The position numbers and the translations under genes were made by a program. Shown here in pieces: positions 19,341 through 22,148 of a stretch of 22,148 nt of DNA. The stretch covers positions 1 to 22,148 of IMG/VR virus record IMGVR_UViG_3300045996_000483. One strand, written 5' to 3'. The notes under the pieces are model-generated. The model did not search any database and was not told the origin of the DNA. It saw nothing but the letters and a program-made list of their open reading frames with translations. Within the stretch, counting starts at the first letter, position 1. Each line of letters begins with the position of its first letter. Source of the stretch: a virus.

Positions 19341-20572
19341 TATTGCGGTACCTCGCTCGGCGTGAGGTCGGGCACGCCCGACGGCGTTTCGGTTTCCTCG
19401 ACGGATTGGTCGAGCGGCGCCCGCCCGATCATGGCGCGCGCCTCGTCGACGGTTAGCACGCCCGACGCGACGAGGGTCGCGAGGACCGTCGAGGTTTGGG
19501 CGGCGTCGGCGCGCATACGTCCCGAGTAATCCCACGCGACCGACGTGCCGCGCGGCATGAGCCATTTTGTAAACGCCTGTGACAAGGGCCCGGCGTACCG
19601 GTCGACGGAATCGCGCACAAACTCGATATCGGCAGACTCGATATTTTGGTACGTCATGCTCGCGCCGGGCAATCCGAGCTTATAGCTCGGTATCCCGAGC
19701 ATCATCGCGACGGCTTGCGCGTTCCACGTCCTCGACTCGACTAGTTGCGCCTGTTCCGCGTTCGACACAATCGGCGTCAAGACGTACCCGCTCGGCAAGA
19801 CGACGGGCTCGCGGTCGCTCGTCATGGTGCGCCATTTGCTTTTGAGCTCGGTCGCCTGTGCCTGTGTCAGAACCGTCGGCGACTGTAGGACGGCGGGCGG
19901 CAGGGCGGCGCCCGCGAAGTAGGCGCCCGCGTGCGTTTCGGCGGCGAGCGCGCCGCCCAACCATTCGGCGTACTGCCCGAGCACGCCGCGCCCTAGAACC
20001 TCGCCCGAGCGGTTACCCGCCGACACATGCAATAGCGAATCGGCGCCGACGAGCTCGCCCGCGACGGTAAACGCGTAGTCGCCGTTTCCCGGGTCGACGA
20101 TCAACCAAACGTCGTCGGCGGGAAGCGGCACGAGCCAACCCGGGCGCAACGTTCGATAATCGAGGTCGCCGTACAGGGCGAAATGGTTTCCGTACAGAAT
20201 CAAATCCTCGGTCGCCGACCAACGGTAATTCCACGGCGTCGAGCTCGGGTCGGGGTCGAGCAGGACGGCGGGTTGATCGGCGATACGCAACGCGACGCCC
20301 GCCTCGGCGTCCCACCGCATCGCGCGCCAATCGGTCCCGGCGACCGCGTTAGCGAGCAGGGCGACGCCGCGCCCGAACGGCGGCAGGCTCATCGCCTCGT
20401 GCTCGGTCGCCGGTACGGGCCCGTCGGGATAGGGCCCGCCCGTTAGAAATGTCCAATCGGTCGGGCTCGACAGGCGCCCCGACCGCGAGCTCGCCTGTAG
20501 TCCCGCGATGGTGCGACGACGGCGCGCCACGTCGCCGCGCGTCGCCCTCGCGATGCGGGTTGTCGAGGTCAT
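19340..20572 (-). CDS. HK97-family portal protein
   Basis: 410 residues from ATG at 20572. This start follows AGGAAG that overlaps the terminase stop; the open frame upstream of it is a shadow of the terminase gene. Family features include SLPPFGRGVALLANAVAGTD, NYRWSATEDLILYGNHFALY, VLGRGVLGQYAEWLGGALAA, then AMMLGIPSYKLGLPGASMTY and QNIESADIEFVRDSVDRYAG. Portal rings form the DNA entry vertex and bind the terminase. The Pro/Glu-rich end (ETETPSGVPDLTPSEVPQ) is a flexible tail. Confidence 0.92.
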   Translation of the reverse strand: MTSTTRIARATRGDVARRRRTIAGLQASSRSGRLSSPTDWTFLTGGPYPDGPVPATEHEAMSLPPFGRGVALLANAVAGTDWRAMRWDAEAGVALRIADQPAVLLDPDPSSTPWNYRWSATEDLILYGNHFALYGDLDYRTLRPGWLVPLPADDVWLIVDPGNGDYAFTVAGELVGADSLLHVSAGNRSGEVLGRGVLGQYAEWLGGALAAETHAGAYFAGAALPPAVLQSPTVLTQAQATELKSKWRTMTSDREPVVLPSGYVLTPIVSNAEQAQLVESRTWNAQAVAMMLGIPSYKLGLPGASMTYQNIESADIEFVRDSVDRYAGPLSQAFTKWLMPRGTSVAWDYSGRMRADAAQTSTVLATLVASGVLTVDEARAMIGRAPLDQSVEETETPSGVPDLTPSEVPQ

Positions 20573-20585
20573 GGCGGTCGGCTTC

Positions 20586-22148
20586 CTAGTAGACGAAAAA
20601 CGCGAGCGGTTCGGCGGTCGAGGTCGACGATTCGGCGACACACCACGCGGCGGCGTGCAGCAGGTCGGCCCTAACGCCCCTGTGTGCCTGCTGGAGGGCC
20701 CCTGTAGCGGTCGGGAGTAGTCCGACGGTGGTGACCTGCGTCGCGAGGCTGTCGTCGCCGCTATGGGCAATTTTCCCGGTACGGGCGAGCGAGCGAAGCA
20801 AGGGCAACCCGGCGCCCGTCGCGCCCGCCGCGACCCGCTCGACGCTCGCGCCGGGCAACCAGTCGCGCGCCTCGCTCTCGACGAGCGTTCGCCCGAGCAG
20901 CACCCGACAACCCTCGCGCCGCCCGACGGTGAAGCTCGCCCACGCGTACGCGTCGCTCGCCGAGTCGAAAGCGCCGCCCCACACCAGTAGGCGACCGTCG
21001 GCGAGCTCGACGCACGCGGCGGCGGCGGCGCGTAGACCTAGGTAGTCGTCGACGGCGACGACGAGCGGCACGCCCTCGGGCGGCGACGCGTACAGGTCGG
21101 CGAGGTTGCCCCAAAGCTCGGCGTCGACAAGCGGCTCGGGTACCGCGTTCGACACGATCCGACGACGCGGCCACACATTCAGGAATTGCGCCCTAAACGA
21201 CGCCTCGGGGTCGTCCTCGTCGGGGTCGATCGACTGCCCGGCATTCACCCGGGCGAGCTTGTTCTCTAGCAACCGTTCCCGGGCAGGCGACCAATACGGC
21301 GACGCCATGCGCCACGCGTCGCGGTCGTCGATAGCGGCGTCGGCGGGCGCCGACCATTCGACGATGAGCGACGCCGTCGGCGTGTCGCTATGTCCGTTAT
21401 TAAGCGACGCGAGCAACGCCGCCCGGCGTACCGGCACGAGCGCCGTACAACGACGATGCGCCGTCGAGAACAGCACGAGCTGCCCCGACTCGATTTCGAC
21501 CAACGTCGGCTCGATACCGTCCTCGACGATAGTCGCCTCGACCGCCCACGCCTCGTCGAGTAGCGCGAGCGTCGACGTGTACCCGTACACGCTGCCCTGT
21601 GCACGAATCAGCCACCGCGATTCGCTCGGGCTCCTGATTTCTTCCTGCGCGTTCGTCTCGCGGACGATCCACCCTTGCTCGCGCGCCCACGGTCGCGCCC
21701 GGCGCTGGATTTCCCGGCATACCGCCAAATCCTTGCCCGTGTGCAAAACCAGTTGCTCACCGCTAAACACGTCCTCGGCCACCATGCGCCACAACGCGAG
21801 CTCGCGAAGGGCGTACGACTTCCCGACCTGCCGCGCCGTCGACACGAGGGCGTCGATCCACACCAGTACGCCGTCCGCGTCGTGTTCCAAAAGGCGCGTT
21901 AACGCAAGGCGTTGCCAATAACGCAATTCGATACCGCGATTAGCGGCGAATTCGATAACCAATTCGCCATAACTACCGACGGCGTTTTTATGCGGCGGCG
22001 ACATAAGCCTCGGCCACGTCGCATTATCGGGAACGTCGAGAAAAGGGATAAGCCAATCGGCGCTTTTCCAAATAGCGTCATTAGGGCCCGGCGTAATCGG
22101 GTCGGGCTCGTCGTCAAATGCTGAATTCGGGGGGATAGAGAGCCCGGG
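20586..22148 (-). CDS. terL: Large terminase subunit (5' end cut by the window edge)
   Basis: The frame is open to the right edge, giving 520 visible residues. The ATG at 22004 is probably internal, because the 48 codons in front of it read as protein (IPPNSAFDDEPDPITPGPND, then WKSADWLIPFLDVPDNATWP) and resemble the usual terminase N-terminus. The ATPase domain has the Walker A-like ARQVGKS and Walker B LALLDEAW. The nuclease domain has VAVDDYLGL and the late acidic segment RADLLHAAAWC. It drives DNA packaging and cuts the concatemer. The stop overlaps the portal ribosome site. No small terminase gene is visible; it may lie beyond the edge. Confidence 0.93.
   Translation of the reverse strand, partial: PGLSIPPNSAFDDEPDPITPGPNDAIWKSADWLIPFLDVPDNATWPRLMSPPHKNAVGSYGELVIEFAANRGIELRYWQRLALTRLLEHDADGVLVWIDALVSTARQVGKSYALRELALWRMVAEDVFSGEQLVLHTGKDLAVCREIQRRARPWAREQGWIVRETNAQEEIRSPSESRWLIRAQGSVYGYTSTLALLDEAWAVEATIVEDGIEPTLVEIESGQLVLFSTAHRRCTALVPVRRAALLASLNNGHSDTPTASLIVEWSAPADAAIDDRDAWRMASPYWSPARERLLENKLARVNAGQSIDPDEDDPEASFRAQFLNVWPRRRIVSNAVPEPLVDAELWGNLADLYASPPEGVPLVVAVDDYLGLRAAAAACVELADGRLLVWGGAFDSASDAYAWASFTVGRREGCRVLLGRTLVESEARDWLPGASVERVAAGATGAGLPLLRSLARTGKIAHSGDDSLATQVTTVGLLPTATGALQQAHRGVRADLLHAAAWCVAESSTSTAEPLAFFVY

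Noticed and set aside
20573-20770. N-terminal extension of the portal gene
   Set aside because: It lies inside the terminase gene, is low-complexity, and the ATG at 20572 has a ribosome site right after the terminase stop.

Overview
The window reads as most of the genome of a small temperate tailed phage (HK97-fold capsid, siphovirus-type tail) of a high-GC actinobacterial host. This rests on the GC-rich codon use, the large serine integrase, the actinophage-style minor tail and endolysin proteins, the Lsr2-like/zinc-finger regulator and dense ATGA/GTGA/TAATG gene overlaps. No bacterial chromosomal gene and no tRNA was seen. The integrase sits in the middle with phage genes on both sides, so this looks like a free or circularly permuted genome rather than a prophage with its host flanks.

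Layout. Most genes are on the minus strand, so read right to left. (1) 22148-15385: large terminase (cut by the right edge), portal, prohead protease, a repeat-bearing gap, major capsid, head-tail connector, tail terminator-like protein, tail tube, HK97 gp10-like protein, and a tail assembly chaperone with a -1 frameshift. (2) 15374-11208: tape measure with four 34-residue repeats, large minor tail protein, short distal tail protein, and a small protein. (3) 11205-8652: lysis and accessory block with a Cys/His endolysin, three very small single-membrane-segment proteins, an endonuclease/exonuclease/phosphatase-family enzyme, and several short unknowns. (4) 8602-6448: promoter with an overlapping inverted repeat, an unknown gene coupled to the serine integrase, and a strong intrinsic terminator. 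(5) 5266-6190, plus strand: a possible leader ORF, a zinc-ribbon protein and an Lsr2-like/C2H2 zinc-finger protein. A 350-435 bp control region separates this from (6) 4916-672, a tight minus-strand operon: HTH protein, RecB/Cas4-like exonuclease, two tiny proteins, HTH-like protein, RecT annealing protein, unknown, Hjc-like nuclease, zinc protein and winged-helix protein. (7) 405-671: three 22-23 bp iterons with DnaA boxes, a likely replication origin. (8) 404-1: an HNH endonuclease running off the left edge.

How it fits together. There is no polymerase, helicase or primase. The iteron/DnaA-box locus, the winged-helix protein and the RecT/exonuclease/resolvase-like set suggest replication on the host machinery followed by recombination into concatemers, with HNH plus terminase for packaging. 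HNH leaves through the left edge while the terminase enters through the right edge, both on the minus strand. This is the usual HNH-terminase order of a circular or permuted map with a short missing stretch. No conventional immunity repressor was recognised; the HTH protein at 4608-4916 and the zinc-finger protein at 5699-6190 are the best regulator candidates.
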